Source: CAWIXB01 sp963839955 (GTDB lineage: Bacteria > Actinomycetota > Actinomycetes > JACCUZ01). From it: a DNA stretch of 64,000 nt. Below, piece after piece: positions 55,019 to 64,000 of the stretch (positions are counted from its first letter, which is position 1; each line of letters starts with the position of its first letter). The notes beneath the pieces are model-generated. The model was not told where the DNA came from and did not search any database. It saw nothing but the letters and a program-made list of their open reading frames with translations. Location: assembly GCA_963839955.1 (NCBI GenBank), contig CAWIXB010000002.1, positions 42,628-106,627 on the forward strand, read 5' to 3'. A program made the translations under genes and the position numbers.

Positions 55019-57556
55019 TCAGGTGGTGGCGATGGCTTGCAGTACGTCGAGCCGGGCGGCTCGACGGGCCGGCAGCAGGGCGGCCAGCACCCCGCAGGCC
55101 GCCGCGATCGCGACGATGATCGCGAGCTGCCCGTACGGCACCACGAACTTCGCCGTCTCCACCTCCTGGCTGACGGCGAAGACCATCGCCCAGCCGAGGA
55201 AGAGCCCCACCGCGAGGCCGGTCAGCGTGCCGAAGACCGCGATCAGCGCTGCCTCCCACCGCACCATGCCGCGCATGTGACCGCGAGACATGCCCACGGC
55301 GCGCAGCAGGCCGAGTTCCTGAGTCCGCTCCACCACCGACAGGGCGACCGTGTTCGCGATGCCCAGAAGGGCGATCACGATGGCCAGCGCGAGCAGTGCG
55401 TAGACCACGCTGAGCACCGTGTCGAAGCCGGACTCGACCGCCGCCTTCATCTCGTCCCGGTCCCGGACGTCGGCGTTGGCGTAGCCCGCCGCGGCATCAT
55501 CGACCGTCGCACGGATGGTGGCGGTGTCGACGCCATCGGCCGCCTTGACGTACACGGTGGTGTCGACGACGTCGGGCAGCAGCTCGGTGAACGCTGATCG
55601 GTCCACCCAGATGTTCCACGTCCAGTCCGTGTGCTCGAAGAGCGCCTTCACGGTGAAGCTCCGCTTGGCCCCGTTGTCGAAGGTGACCGGCACCTTGTCG
55701 CCGAGGGCCAGGCCCTTGTCCTCGGCGTACTTCGTGCCGATTGCGAGCCCGTCGCCCCCGAGCGTTTCGACGCTGCCCTCGGTGACCCCGAGGTCGAACA
55801 GCTCGCCGACGGTCGCGCCCGGCCAGGCCGACAGCTCGGTCGAGTCGTCACCGATCTCGGCGAGGGTGAGCGCGTGTCCCGCGACGGCGCCGACCTCGGG
55901 GCGCGCAGCGAGGTCGCGCGACAGGTCGGGGCTGACCCCGCCGTGGATCCACGCGCCCGTCTCGACCGCGAGGTCGCCGCGGAACTCCCGGTCGAACGAG
56001 TCGCCGATCGACCATTTGGCCGAGGTCGCGAACGCCGTGATGGAGCCGACCATCGCGACGCCGATCATCAGCGCCGACGCGGTCGCCGCGGTACGCCGCG
56101 GGTTGCGCATCGCGTTCTCGCGGGCCAGGAGCCCGCGCATGCCGGCGAAGCGCGGCAGGAGCGCACCGGTCGTACGCACGACCGGCCGGGCCAGCAGCGG
56201 CGACAGCGTGGCGACGCCGAAGAACGCGCCGAACGCGCCGACCAGGACCGGGACCACCTGCCCACCGACGATGCCGAGCACCACTGCCGCAGCGGACAGC
56301 GCGGTCAGCACCAGCCCGATGACCACTCGCCTTCGGGAGACGCGCGTCCGCTCCACGGCGACCTGCCGCATCGCCGCGACGGGCGCGATCCGGGCCGCGC
56401 GGCGAGCCGGCAGCAAGGCTGACACGAACGTGACCAGGACGCCGACGACGAAAGCGATCAGCAAGGAACGCGGCGCCATGACGAGCGGGCCGTCGGGCAT
56501 GGTGATGCCCATCACGTCCCACAGCCGCTCGATGCCGATCGCGACCCCGGCGCCGGCCACCAGACCGAGCGCGGACGCCACCAGGCCGACGACGAGCGCC
56601 TCGAGGGCGACCGAGCGACGGATCTGGCGGGCACTGGCCCCGATGGCGCGCAGCAGGGCGAGCTCACGGGTGCGCTGGGCCACCAGGATCGTGAACGTGT
56701 TGCTGATGATGAAGGCACCCACGAGCAGGGCGACGACGGCGAACACGGTCATGAAGATCGAGAAGAACTGCACGTCCTCGTTCTTGCGGTTGGCGTTCTC
56801 GTCGATCAGCGCCTCGCCCGTGATGGTGTCGATCTCGGCCGGCAAGGCAGCGTTGAGGGCCTTCGCCAGCTCGGACTGGGAGACACCGTCGGCGGCCTCG
56901 ACGGCGATGGCGTCGACGGAGCCCTCTCGAGCGAGCAGCTTGTCGGCGGCCTCGGGCGTGAACAGCACGGTGCGGTTGCCCGCTCGGTTGTCCTCGCCAG
57001 CGAACGTCGCGATGCCCACGACCTCCATCGGGGTCGGTGCCTCGCCGGTCAGCACCGACGTCGTGTCGCCGATCGACAGCTTCGCGTTGTCCGCGATCGA
57101 TCGGTCGACGACGACCTCGTCGGCCGCCTGCGGACCACGGCCGTCCACGAGCTGGAAGGGGTTGAGCCGCTCGTTGTCCGACCACGCGGCACCCATCGGC
57201 GTGGCACCCCAGGCGAGGTCGTCGATCGACTCGCCGTTCTTGTCGAGCACCTGGGCGAAGCCTTCGATGCGGGCGGCCGCGCCGGCAACGCCGGGGACGG
57301 CTTCGACGTCGTCGATCAGCGATCCGTCGACCGGTGCGTGCTGCACGCCGTAGCCGGTCTCGATGGTCGCGGGTCCGCGGACGAGGGTGTCCGTGTTGCG
57401 CTCGGCGTCCTGGTAGACGCCCGACAGGCTCGCGCGCATCGTGTCGGTGAAGATCAGCGACCCGGCCATGAACGCGACGCCGAGCAGCACCGCGAGCATG
57501 GTCGAGAACAGTCGTCGTTTGTGCGCGGCGAGGCCACGCAACGTCAGGGTGCGCAC
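55019..57556 (-). CDS. ABC transporter permease (FtsX/MacB-like, two-domain)
   Basis: 845 residues with duplicated FtsX modules. The N-terminal helix is KRRLFSTMLAVLLGVAFMAGS, followed by a large extracytoplasmic domain and three helices (FSIFMTVFAVVALLVGAFII, then the LLRAIGASARQIRRSV coupling motif). The second module repeats this, ending ELGLLRAVGMSRGHMRGMVRWE and GVLAALLPARRAARLDVLQAI. Such permeases export lipids or antimicrobial peptides, or respond to envelope stress. GTG start three bases after the ATPase stop. Confidence 0.9.
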   Translation of the reverse strand: MRTLTLRGLAAHKRRLFSTMLAVLLGVAFMAGSLIFTDTMRASLSGVYQDAERNTDTLVRGPATIETGYGVQHAPVDGSLIDDVEAVPGVAGAAARIEGFAQVLDKNGESIDDLAWGATPMGAAWSDNERLNPFQLVDGRGPQAADEVVVDRSIADNAKLSIGDTTSVLTGEAPTPMEVVGIATFAGEDNRAGNRTVLFTPEAADKLLAREGSVDAIAVEAADGVSQSELAKALNAALPAEIDTITGEALIDENANRKNEDVQFFSIFMTVFAVVALLVGAFIISNTFTILVAQRTRELALLRAIGASARQIRRSVALEALVVGLVASALGLVAGAGVAIGIERLWDVMGITMPDGPLVMAPRSLLIAFVVGVLVTFVSALLPARRAARIAPVAAMRQVAVERTRVSRRRVVIGLVLTALSAAAVVLGIVGGQVVPVLVGAFGAFFGVATLSPLLARPVVRTTGALLPRFAGMRGLLARENAMRNPRRTAATASALMIGVAMVGSITAFATSAKWSIGDSFDREFRGDLAVETGAWIHGGVSPDLSRDLAARPEVGAVAGHALTLAEIGDDSTELSAWPGATVGELFDLGVTEGSVETLGGDGLAIGTKYAEDKGLALGDKVPVTFDNGAKRSFTVKALFEHTDWTWNIWVDRSAFTELLPDVVDTTVYVKAADGVDTATIRATVDDAAAGYANADVRDRDEMKAAVESGFDTVLSVVYALLALAIVIALLGIANTVALSVVERTQELGLLRAVGMSRGHMRGMVRWEAALIAVFGTLTGLAVGLFLGWAMVFAVSQEVETAKFVVPYGQLAIIVAIAAACGVLAALLPARRAARLDVLQAIATT

Positions 57557-57559
57557 CGC

Positions 57560-58351
57560 TCAGCCCTCCAGCGACTTCATCTGGTCGAGCACCCGCTCGG
57601 CGGTGGGGTCGAGCAGCTCGCCGACGACTTGGCCGTCGGCGAGGAAGACAACCCGGTCCGCGTGGCTCGCTGCCCCGGGGTCGTGGGTGACCATCACGAT
57701 GGTCTGCTGCGTCTCGTCGACAGAGCGGCGCAGGAACGAGAGCACCTCGGCCCCGGAATGCCGGTCGAGGTTGCCGGTCGGCTCGTCGGCGAAGACCACC
57801 TCCGGGCGACTGGCGAGGGCCCGGGCCACGGCAACGCGCTGTTGCTGACCCCCGGAAAGCTCACTCGGCCGGTGGTGGAGCCGGTCGGCCAGGCCGACGA
57901 CGTCGACGATCCTGCCGAACCATTCGGGGTCGAGGGTCCGACCGGCCAGTCGGGACGGCAGCGCGATGTTCTCCTCGGCCGACAGCGTCGGGATCAGGTT
58001 GAACTGCTGGAAGACGAAGCCGACACGGTCGCGGCGCAGCGCGGTCAGGGCCTTGTCCTTCAGCGACGTCAGGTCGGTGTCGCCGACCAGCACGGTGCCG
58101 CTGGAGACGGTGTCGAGGCCTGCTGCGACGTGCATGAGCGTCGACTTGCCGGAGCCGGACGGGCCCATGACGGCGGTGAACTCCCCGGCGGCGAAGTCGA
58201 CGGACACACCCGCGAGGGCGTGGACGGCCGCCTCGCCGCTGCCGTACGTCTTGTGGACGTCGACGGTGCGGACGGCGGCACGCGCAGTGGTCGTCTCGCT
58301 GCTGCGTGCTTCGGGGATGGACGCGTTGTTGGTCTTGCTCAAGTCGTGCAT
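57560..58351 (-). CDS. ABC transporter ATP-binding protein
   Basis: A 263-residue LolD/MacB-type ATPase with Walker A GPSGSGKST, the Q-loop QQFNLIPTLSAEENIALP, signature LSGGQQQRVAVARAL, Walker B VVFADEPTGNLD and the switch His in VTHDPG. A 30-residue low-complexity extension precedes the usual start. It couples with the permease directly downstream. The pair looks like a self-contained exporter; no regulator or histidine kinase is adjacent. Confidence 0.93.
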   Translation of the reverse strand: MHDLSKTNNASIPEARSSETTTARAAVRTVDVHKTYGSGEAAVHALAGVSVDFAAGEFTAVMGPSGSGKSTLMHVAAGLDTVSSGTVLVGDTDLTSLKDKALTALRRDRVGFVFQQFNLIPTLSAEENIALPSRLAGRTLDPEWFGRIVDVVGLADRLHHRPSELSGGQQQRVAVARALASRPEVVFADEPTGNLDRHSGAEVLSFLRRSVDETQQTIVMVTHDPGAASHADRVVFLADGQVVGELLDPTAERVLDQMKSLEG

Positions 58352-58462
58352 CGAGGGGCTCCCGGTCTGCTGTCCGTCGACGGTCTACGGGCACGATCCC
58401 TTGGGAGACGGCCTGATACGGCCAGGTTCGGAAAAGTTGCAGCGATCCTTCAGAGAAAGAAG

Positions 58463-58474
58463 GGGCGAAAGCCC
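58463..58474 (-). terminator. Weak terminator after the GGDEF-EAL gene
   Basis: On the minus strand GGGC-TTTC-GCCC is followed by CTTCTTTC. The stem is only 4 bp (5 with an added pair), so termination may be partial. It separates the GGDEF-EAL gene from the ABC operon 110 bases downstream. Confidence 0.4.
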
Positions 58475-58488
58475 GCAAGCCGGACGCG

Positions 58489-61062
58489 TTAGCGGACGGC
58501 GCGCATCAGCTGGGTGCGGGTGGTCTCACCGGACGAGCGGGGGATCGGCGGGAGCTGGCGACGGGTCCGCACCCACAGAGGGAGCAGGTCGGCTGCCATC
58601 GACATGGCGAAGAAGTGGCCCTGACCGAGCTCGCAGTCGAGCTCGGAGAGCAGCTCGGCGGTCTCCGGCGTCTCGATGCCCTCCGCGACCACCTCGAGGT
58701 CGAGGTTGCGCGCCAGGTCGGCTACAGCACCCACGATGGCCCGGTCGCGCGCGGAGTCGTGGATGCGACTGACGAACGAGCGGTCGATCTTCAGCTGCTG
58801 GATGGGCAGCTCGGAGAGGTGCGTGAGAGAGGAGTAGCCGGTACCGAAGTCGTCGAGCGAGAGGCGTACGCCGAGGTTGCGCAGGTCGGCGAGCAGCACC
58901 AGTGCCCGGTCGGCGTCGCTGAGCACGATGCTCTCGGTGATCTCCAGGGTGAGCGACTTGCTGGGCAGGTTGTACCGCGACAGCGCGGCCGCCACGGCCG
59001 CAGGAAGCTCGGTGTCGAGCAACGACCGCGCCGACAGGTTCACCGAGATGGGGATGTCGAGGCCTTCCGCGCGCCAGCGGGCGCAGGCGGCCACGGCTCG
59101 GTCGAGCACCAGGATCGTGAGCGGTGCGATCAGCCCGTTGCGCTCGGCCAGAGGGAGGAAGAGACCTGGGCGCAGGGTCCCCCGGACCGGGTGGTGCCAG
59201 CGCACCAGCGCCTCGGCGGAGGCGATTTCGTCAGTGCGCAGGTCGACGACCGGCTCGACCTCGATGTCGACGTCGCCAGCCGCGATGGCCTCGCGGAGCT
59301 CGCCCATCAGGGAGAGCAGCGACGCGTCGTTCATGTCGATGTCGGCCCGGTAGAGCACGCTCGGCGAGGCGCCGTTCTTGGCGGCGTACATCGCGATGTC
59401 CGCGCGCTTGAGCAGGTCGGAGACGGTGCGGCCGTGGTCGGGAGCGAGCGCGATGCCGATGGAACCCGAAAGGTGCAGGCGCTCCTGCCCGACCACGAAA
59501 GTCGGCGTGAGCGCATTGAGTAGTCGTCCGGCGATCTCCTCGGCCCGCTCGACGGTGGTCGAGGGCGCCAGCACGGCGAACTCGTCGCCACCCAACCGGG
59601 CCACGGTCACCTCGCTGGGACACACCTCGCTGAACCGCGAGGACACCTGACGCAGCAGGTCGTCCCCGACGTGGTGCCCCAGGGTGTCGTTGACCGTCTT
59701 GAAGCCGTTGAGGTCGAGGATCATCACCGCCACTTGCTGCTTAAGGGGTCGTGCCTCAGCCAACGCAGTGATCATCTCGGCCGTGAGCTGCGCGCGGTTG
59801 GGCAGACCGGTCAAGGTGTCGTGCAGCGCCTCATGCCGCAGCCGGCCGATGAGCATCTCGTTGTGCAGGGCGACCGACGCGTGACTCGCAATGGTCTGTA
59901 GTAGGTGCAGGTCGCTGGTGGAGAAGCCGCGGACCTCGCCGACCCGGTCGTGCACGGCGAGTGCGCCCACCGTCTGTCCGTCGTAGCGCAGAGGGGCGAG
60001 CACGGCTTCGTGAGCCGTCCGGGATTGCAGGTACGTCGAACCGGCCCCTTCGTCGGGCCGCACCAGGACTGCCTCCGACCCGTTCAAGAGGTTGCGGACC
60101 AGTTCACCGGTGGCGTGTGCCTCGGCATCGGGCAGTGACTCGGTGCGCTCCCCGTCGAGGCGCCACACCGCGACGTCGTAGTCCGCGAAGCGCATGACCT
60201 CGGCCGATTCGCCGCGCAACAGCTCACGGGCCTGCGCGAGTACGGCGGGCAGCACGTCATCGGACTCAGGCGCGACACTGAGCTCACGGCTGAACCGGAA
60301 GAGGCGTTCGAGGCTGCTGTGCCGGTCGGCCAGCGACGCGTAGCCGCGGTAGCCCAGCATCAGCACCGCACCGCCCGCGAGCAGCGGCACGGCGGCGAGG
60401 GCGCCGAGCCGCAGGGTCAGCAGGGGCATCAGACCGAGCAAGGCACTCGAGGCGGCGAGCCCGACGCCGGACGCGAAGCTGCGTGCACCACCGGCTGGCG
60501 GCTTGCCGTCGTACCACCGGATGATGATGCGCAGTACGACGAGGTCGACGGCCATCGCGGCTGCGCACGCCAAGACGGCGCCCGTCCACTCGCGCCAACC
60601 GTCGGCCGTGCTGCCGCCCCCGACGATGCGGAAGACGGCGAGCGCGACGGCGGTGTCGAGGAAGACGAGGGCGATGTTGACCCCGGACTTGAGCAGGGTC
60701 TGGCGGCGGTGGAGAAGCATCACCAGGGCCGGCCCGACCAGCCGGGCGATCAGCAGGTCCTCGGGCAGGGCGTAGAAGAGGGCGAGGACCAGGGGCACCT
60801 CGCTGATCGAGATGCTCTGCGCCTCGCGGCCGACCTGGATATGGAAGACCCATACCTCGGTGGCGGCGAACATCGCGGCCAGCAGCCACCAGGGGATCCG
60901 CAGGTCGAGAGGAGGTTGCGGCGGTGAGGCCTGGATGAACAGCCAGATCACCGAGGCGATGACGGCGAGCACCAGGACCAGCCCGAGCACCCGCCGGGTC
61001 GGACGCGTGGTCCGGCGCGACGGGTGCCATGGGGCACGTACCGCGCTCACCCTGGTCCGCAT
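58489..61062 (-). CDS. Membrane c-di-GMP enzyme with GAF, GGDEF and EAL domains
   Basis: 857 residues. Seven or eight membrane helices at about 25-260 form a MASE-like sensor, followed by a GAF-like domain (about 270-410). The GGDEF domain has an intact LGGDEFAV near 490, but no RxxD inhibitory site is seen just before it. The EAL domain has EALVRW near 616, NLSARSL, EITESI, DDFGTGYSSL, LKIDRSFV and VAEGIETPE, so the phosphodiesterase residues are complete. It can therefore make and/or break c-di-GMP. The frame is open to 61191; the ATG at 61062 is preferred. RsiG (11990) is a possible downstream effector. Confidence 0.9.
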   Translation of the reverse strand: MRTRVSAVRAPWHPSRRTTRPTRRVLGLVLVLAVIASVIWLFIQASPPQPPLDLRIPWWLLAAMFAATEVWVFHIQVGREAQSISISEVPLVLALFYALPEDLLIARLVGPALVMLLHRRQTLLKSGVNIALVFLDTAVALAVFRIVGGGSTADGWREWTGAVLACAAAMAVDLVVLRIIIRWYDGKPPAGGARSFASGVGLAASSALLGLMPLLTLRLGALAAVPLLAGGAVLMLGYRGYASLADRHSSLERLFRFSRELSVAPESDDVLPAVLAQARELLRGESAEVMRFADYDVAVWRLDGERTESLPDAEAHATGELVRNLLNGSEAVLVRPDEGAGSTYLQSRTAHEAVLAPLRYDGQTVGALAVHDRVGEVRGFSTSDLHLLQTIASHASVALHNEMLIGRLRHEALHDTLTGLPNRAQLTAEMITALAEARPLKQQVAVMILDLNGFKTVNDTLGHHVGDDLLRQVSSRFSEVCPSEVTVARLGGDEFAVLAPSTTVERAEEIAGRLLNALTPTFVVGQERLHLSGSIGIALAPDHGRTVSDLLKRADIAMYAAKNGASPSVLYRADIDMNDASLLSLMGELREAIAAGDVDIEVEPVVDLRTDEIASAEALVRWHHPVRGTLRPGLFLPLAERNGLIAPLTILVLDRAVAACARWRAEGLDIPISVNLSARSLLDTELPAAVAAALSRYNLPSKSLTLEITESIVLSDADRALVLLADLRNLGVRLSLDDFGTGYSSLTHLSELPIQQLKIDRSFVSRIHDSARDRAIVGAVADLARNLDLEVVAEGIETPETAELLSELDCELGQGHFFAMSMAADLLPLWVRTRRQLPPIPRSSGETTRTQLMRAVR

Positions 61063-61263
61063 GTTGTCTTCATCGACTGCGGAGCGGGCCAGCCTTAGCG
61101 CAGGAACGGCGCCGCGTGAGTGCCGCGGCGCCGAGCCTGACTCAAACCCTTCCTCAGACCCAGGTCGCGCCGGGTGCGAGCGCACCGCCACGCCCTGCCA
61201 TCGTCGCGTCTGCTTCGCGGCCCAGAGGCACGCTGACCGCTTGTCGTGTCGATGTCATGTCGA

Positions 61264-63096
61264 TCACTCCCAGCCCGCGCTCGACCACAGATCATTGGCC
61301 CATTCGGCATCAGCCCAGGAGGCTCCGGCCCAGGTTGCCCCGTTCCACTCGCCGCCGGCCCAGGTGGCGCCGGCCCAGGTGGCGCCGGCCCAGGTGGCGC
61401 CGGCCCAGGTGGCTCCGGCCCAGGTGGCTCCGGCCCAGGTGGCGCCGGCCCAGGTGGCGCCGGCCCAGGTGGCTCCGGCCCAGGTGGCTCCGAGCCAGCC
61501 CCCGCCGGCCCAGGTGGCGCCGTTGTAGCTGCCACCGCTCCAGGGGGTACCGCTCTCCTGCGCCTGCGCCAGGTCACCGGTGTCCGTGTGGTTGCCGAAG
61601 ATGTCCTGCTCGCCGGTGAGCGGGACGCCGTTCTTCTTGACCTTGAACTTGCCGCGGGCCTTGTCCAGCGAGCCGCCGCCAGGGTTCACCCTGGGGGCCG
61701 TGACTCCGCGCACGGTGGTGCTGAAGGCCGCGGTCAAGTCGAGCGAGCCTGCCCCCTGCGCGTCGTACGACGCCCCGGGGACGTTGCGCGCCGAGCGGCG
61801 CAGCACGTCGCGCACCTGCTCCGGTGTCAGCGCCGGCCGGTGGGAAAGCACCAGTGCTGCAGCCCCGGAGACGACCGCAGCCGCCTGGGAGGTGCCGCTG
61901 CCCTTGAAGAACCTGTCATCGACCGCGCCGGTGTGGCCGTGCATCTGGTCGATGAACGAGTTGCGGGCCCGCAGGCCGACCAGCGAGACGCCGGGGGCCA
62001 CCAGGTCGGGTCCGCGTTTGCCTTCGGCCGTCGCGCCTCGCTGGGAGAAGGCGGGCACATAGTCGTCGGCCCGGTCGAAGGTGCCGCGGGTGTTCACGGC
62101 GCCGACGGCGATCACGGCCGGGTCGAACGCCGGGTTGGCCAGACCGACCCGGTCGCCGCCCCCGTTGCCCGCTGAGACCACGACCACGAGACCTTGCTCG
62201 GCGGCCACCTCGGTGGCGTGAGCCAGCGGGTCGAGGCGGTAGTCCTGCGTCGAGTCGGTGCCGAAGGACAGGTTGATGACCCGGATGTTCAGGCCGTTTT
62301 CCTGTGCATGAGTGACGACCCAGTCGATGGCCGCGATCACCTGGGAAACGTCGGTGTTGCCCCGAGCGTCGGCGATCTTCAGGCTGACGATGCGTGCGCC
62401 GGGCGCCATTCCGAGGAACGCCGGGGTGCCGGCGAGCACGCTCGCCGAGGTCACGCCGCGGTCGAGCCCGCCGATGATGCCGGCCAGGTGGGTGCCATGG
62501 CCGAAGCTGTCCAGGTTGGCCATGGACGGCTGCTGCGACTCGAAGGACAGGTCCGGGCCGATGACCAGCTTGTTAGGGGTCAACAGCCCCTCGACGGGCA
62601 ACACGCCCGAGTCGAGGAGGGCCACGTCGACGCCGCGGCCGACAAAGCCGTTGCGCCAGTACGTCGTGGCGCCGGTGAATCGGGTGACGTTGACCATGCT
62701 CCCGTTGGTCTCAGTGCTCAGACCGGGGCTGAGGCTTTGCAGCCGCACCTGGGTGTCCTCGGTGACGGCGACGACGCCGTCAGCCGACCGCAGGGCGCCG
62801 ATCGCGCCGGCAGGAAGGTCGACGACCACGGTGTCGAGGGAGGCCTGGGTGGCGACCACGGTGCCGCCGAGCCTGGTGGCAGAGCTGGCGGCCGCCTGGG
62901 CCTGACCGGGGTCTGACTCGACGATCACCCGGGTGCTGGGACCGCTGGCCGAGGAGGTCTGCTCCGAGGCGGCTGGAACCGTCTGCTGAGCGGCGACGAC
63001 CTCTCCGGTCGACGAACCCACGAGCAGTGCGCCCAGAGTCACGGACGCTGCGACGACCACGCGCCACTGCAGCGCTCGGTCGAGGTGGTGCCTCAC
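61264..63096 (-). CDS. Secreted S8 subtilisin-like protease with GATWA pentapeptide tail
   Basis: 610 residues. Signal peptide about 1-35 (VVVAASVTLGALLVGSSTG). A propeptide-like domain follows (about 50-130, with LGGTVVATQASLDTVVVDLP). The S8 catalytic domain has Asp in ALLDSGV, His in FGHGTHLAGII, Asn in VSAGNGGG and Ser in GSGTSQAAAVVSG. After about residue 500 comes a Trp-rich tail built from GATWA units and variants (SGGSYN, GGEWNGATWAG), ending DLWSSAGWE. Similar tails occur on other actinobacterial S8 enzymes and may bind the cell wall or form a beta-structure. Catalytic residues are complete. Confidence 0.92.
   Translation of the reverse strand: MRHHLDRALQWRVVVAASVTLGALLVGSSTGEVVAAQQTVPAASEQTSSASGPSTRVIVESDPGQAQAAASSATRLGGTVVATQASLDTVVVDLPAGAIGALRSADGVVAVTEDTQVRLQSLSPGLSTETNGSMVNVTRFTGATTYWRNGFVGRGVDVALLDSGVLPVEGLLTPNKLVIGPDLSFESQQPSMANLDSFGHGTHLAGIIGGLDRGVTSASVLAGTPAFLGMAPGARIVSLKIADARGNTDVSQVIAAIDWVVTHAQENGLNIRVINLSFGTDSTQDYRLDPLAHATEVAAEQGLVVVVSAGNGGGDRVGLANPAFDPAVIAVGAVNTRGTFDRADDYVPAFSQRGATAEGKRGPDLVAPGVSLVGLRARNSFIDQMHGHTGAVDDRFFKGSGTSQAAAVVSGAAALVLSHRPALTPEQVRDVLRRSARNVPGASYDAQGAGSLDLTAAFSTTVRGVTAPRVNPGGGSLDKARGKFKVKKNGVPLTGEQDIFGNHTDTGDLAQAQESGTPWSGGSYNGATWAGGGWLGATWAGATWAGATWAGATWAGATWAGATWAGATWAGATWAGATWAGGEWNGATWAGASWADAEWANDLWSSAGWE
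61356..61490 (-). repeat. Nine-unit 15-bp tandem repeat encoding GATWA
   Basis: Nine exact-length units CGGCCCAGGTGGCGC (type A) or the same with GCTC at the end (type B), ordered A A A B B A A B B. The A A B B block appears twice, pointing to duplication of a four-unit block. All units encode GATWA with one silent difference. Confidence 0.92.
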
Positions 63097-63218
63097 GGTT
63101 CCCCCGGTGTGCTTGGGACAGGTGCGGATAGCTCGTTACTATCCCTTTACCTTCACCCATTGTCATCAGCGGATGACAGAATGCACACGACCGGGGTAAG
63201 CCGTTCGGAGGATGGCGC

Positions 63219-64000
63219 TCAGCCGGGCCCCTCGGCGGCAACCGGTTCGGCCGCCGGCGCCTCCTCGCCGGGCACCGCGACCACGGTGATGTTGCGCCGC
63301 ACCGAGCGCATCAGCAGTTGCGCGACGTCGACGACCTCGACGTCCTCACGCGCGCTGCCGTCCTGCTTCTTGGCCGTCACGGCGTCTCCCAGCATGACCA
63401 GACAGAACGGACATGCGGTCGAGACCACGTCGGGGTCCAGGGCGAGCGCCTCGTCCACCCGCTCGACGTTGACCCGCTTGCCGATCTTCTCCTCCATCCA
63501 CATCCGCGCCCCACCGGCGCCGCAGCAGAAGCCACGTTCCTTGCAGCGGTGCATCTCCTGGGTCCGCAGGCCGGGTACGCCGTCGAGCACCTCGCGTGGC
63601 GGTGTGTAGACCTTGTTGTGGCGCCCGAGGTAGCAGGGGTCGTGGTAGGTCACCAGGCTGTCGACGGGGGTGACCGGCGTGAGCCGCCCGTCGGCGACGA
63701 GGCGGGAGAGCAGCTGGGTGTGGTGGATGACCTCGTACCTGCCGCCGACCTGGGGGTACTCCCTGGCCGAGCGCGTTGAAGCAGTGCGGGCATGTCGCGA
63801 CGATCTTGGTGGCCTTGGCCTCGTTCAGCGTCTCGACGTCTTCGCCTCGCGAGCACCGAAGACGAGCTCGCTGCCCAGCTGCCGGCCGGGCTGCCCGTGC
63901 ACGCTTCCGGCGTCGCCAAGAACGGGGTCCGACGCACACCTGGCGCGTGCAGCAGCTCGGCGAACGCCCGCGTCGTCCCCTCGGCGCGGTCCTCGAGTGC
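63219..64000 (-). pseudogene. (Fe-S)-binding protein with CCG cysteine domains: frameshifted, cut by window edge
   Basis: The last 144 codons are clean: TYHDPCYLGRHNKVY, MHRCKERGFCCGAGGARMW, DVVSTACPFCLVMLGDAV. These are the Cys-rich CCG motifs of heterodisulfide-reductase/GlpC-like electron carriers. Upstream, the sequence jumps frame at least three times between 63650 and 63960. Recognisable pieces are LEDRAEGTTRAFAELLHA in one frame, GQPGRQLGSELVFGA in another, ETLNEAKATKIVATCPHCFN in a third, and EYPQVGGRYEVIHHTQLLS. It continues past the window. Such density of shifts suggests a decaying gene or poor base quality near this point. Confidence 0.75.

Noticed and set aside
58352..58488. c-di-GMP riboswitch near the GGDEF-EAL and ABC genes
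   Set aside because: A small GAAA-type hairpin is present, but the conserved riboswitch core is not seen. It reads better as a weak terminator.
61356..61490. Possible CRISPR array
   Set aside because: The 15-bp units are directly joined without spacers and lie inside a coding region.
61246..62175. Plus-strand frames with collagen-like Gly-Pro-Gly-Gly or Pro-Pro-Gly repeats
   Set aside because: They are shadows of the 15-bp repeats encoding GATWA on the minus strand. The S8 protease is complete and well supported.

Overview
The window is high-GC chromosomal DNA of an actinobacterium. The order rpsF-ssb-rpsR-rplI-dnaB, the CsoR-type copper operon, an RsiG-like c-di-GMP anti-sigma factor, a class F sortase, DUF6458 proteins and the frequent GTG/TTG starts all point to Actinomycetota. 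A Nocardioidaceae-like host is my best guess, as inference only. I see no prophage, insertion sequence or CRISPR array.

Layout. 1-5.1 kb: a MarR regulator beside a divergent gene cut by the window edge, endonuclease IV, the rpsF-ssb-rpsR-rplI cluster and a convergent MATE exporter. 5.1-8.8 kb: replicative helicase dnaB interrupted in frame by two inteins, with a LexA-like box upstream. 8.8-20.6 kb: DinB/DUF664, two VOC proteins, a secreted M64 peptidase, RsiG, a frameshifted DMT transporter, a HisC-type aminotransferase, an SDR / sulfatase-remnant / SMP-30 operon, GlpD and a PhoD-type phosphatase. 20.7-22.7 kb: a membrane-anchored Ala/Pro-rich protein with a repetitive charged tail, then a gene-free stretch. 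22.7-31.2 kb: a branched-chain 2-oxoacid dehydrogenase operon (E1alpha, E1beta, E2), nitrilase, LacI regulator, a 67-codon gene under a clear promoter/operator, a thioredoxin-NHL protein and two DUF6458 proteins. 31.3-40.6 kb: acyl-CoA dehydrogenase, the copper operon (csoR-copZ-anchored protein-copA-DUF4396), an HNH-like gene, ChrA and thioredoxin. 40.7-53.3 kb: mostly secreted or surface proteins (M28 peptidase, BNR propeller with a ubiquitin-like partner, VGB-lyase-like propeller, beta-helix/PDZ protein, class F sortase with a likely substrate) and tRNA-Gly(CCC). 53.3-64 kb: dcd, hemerythrin, an ABC exporter pair, a GGDEF-EAL protein, an S8 protease with a GATWA repeat tail and a broken Fe-S protein at the edge.

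How genes work together. Overlapping stop/start codons link E1alpha-E1beta, copZ through DUF4396, the sortase pair, the BNR/MoaD pair and the sulfatase remnant with SMP-30. RsiG and the GGDEF-EAL enzyme suggest that c-di-GMP signalling operates here. Intergenic regions carry several long perfect or near-perfect hairpins, one of them present twice. Five genes show single-base frame breaks, mostly in short base runs. These may be errors in the assembly rather than true mutations, and annotation of those genes should allow for this.
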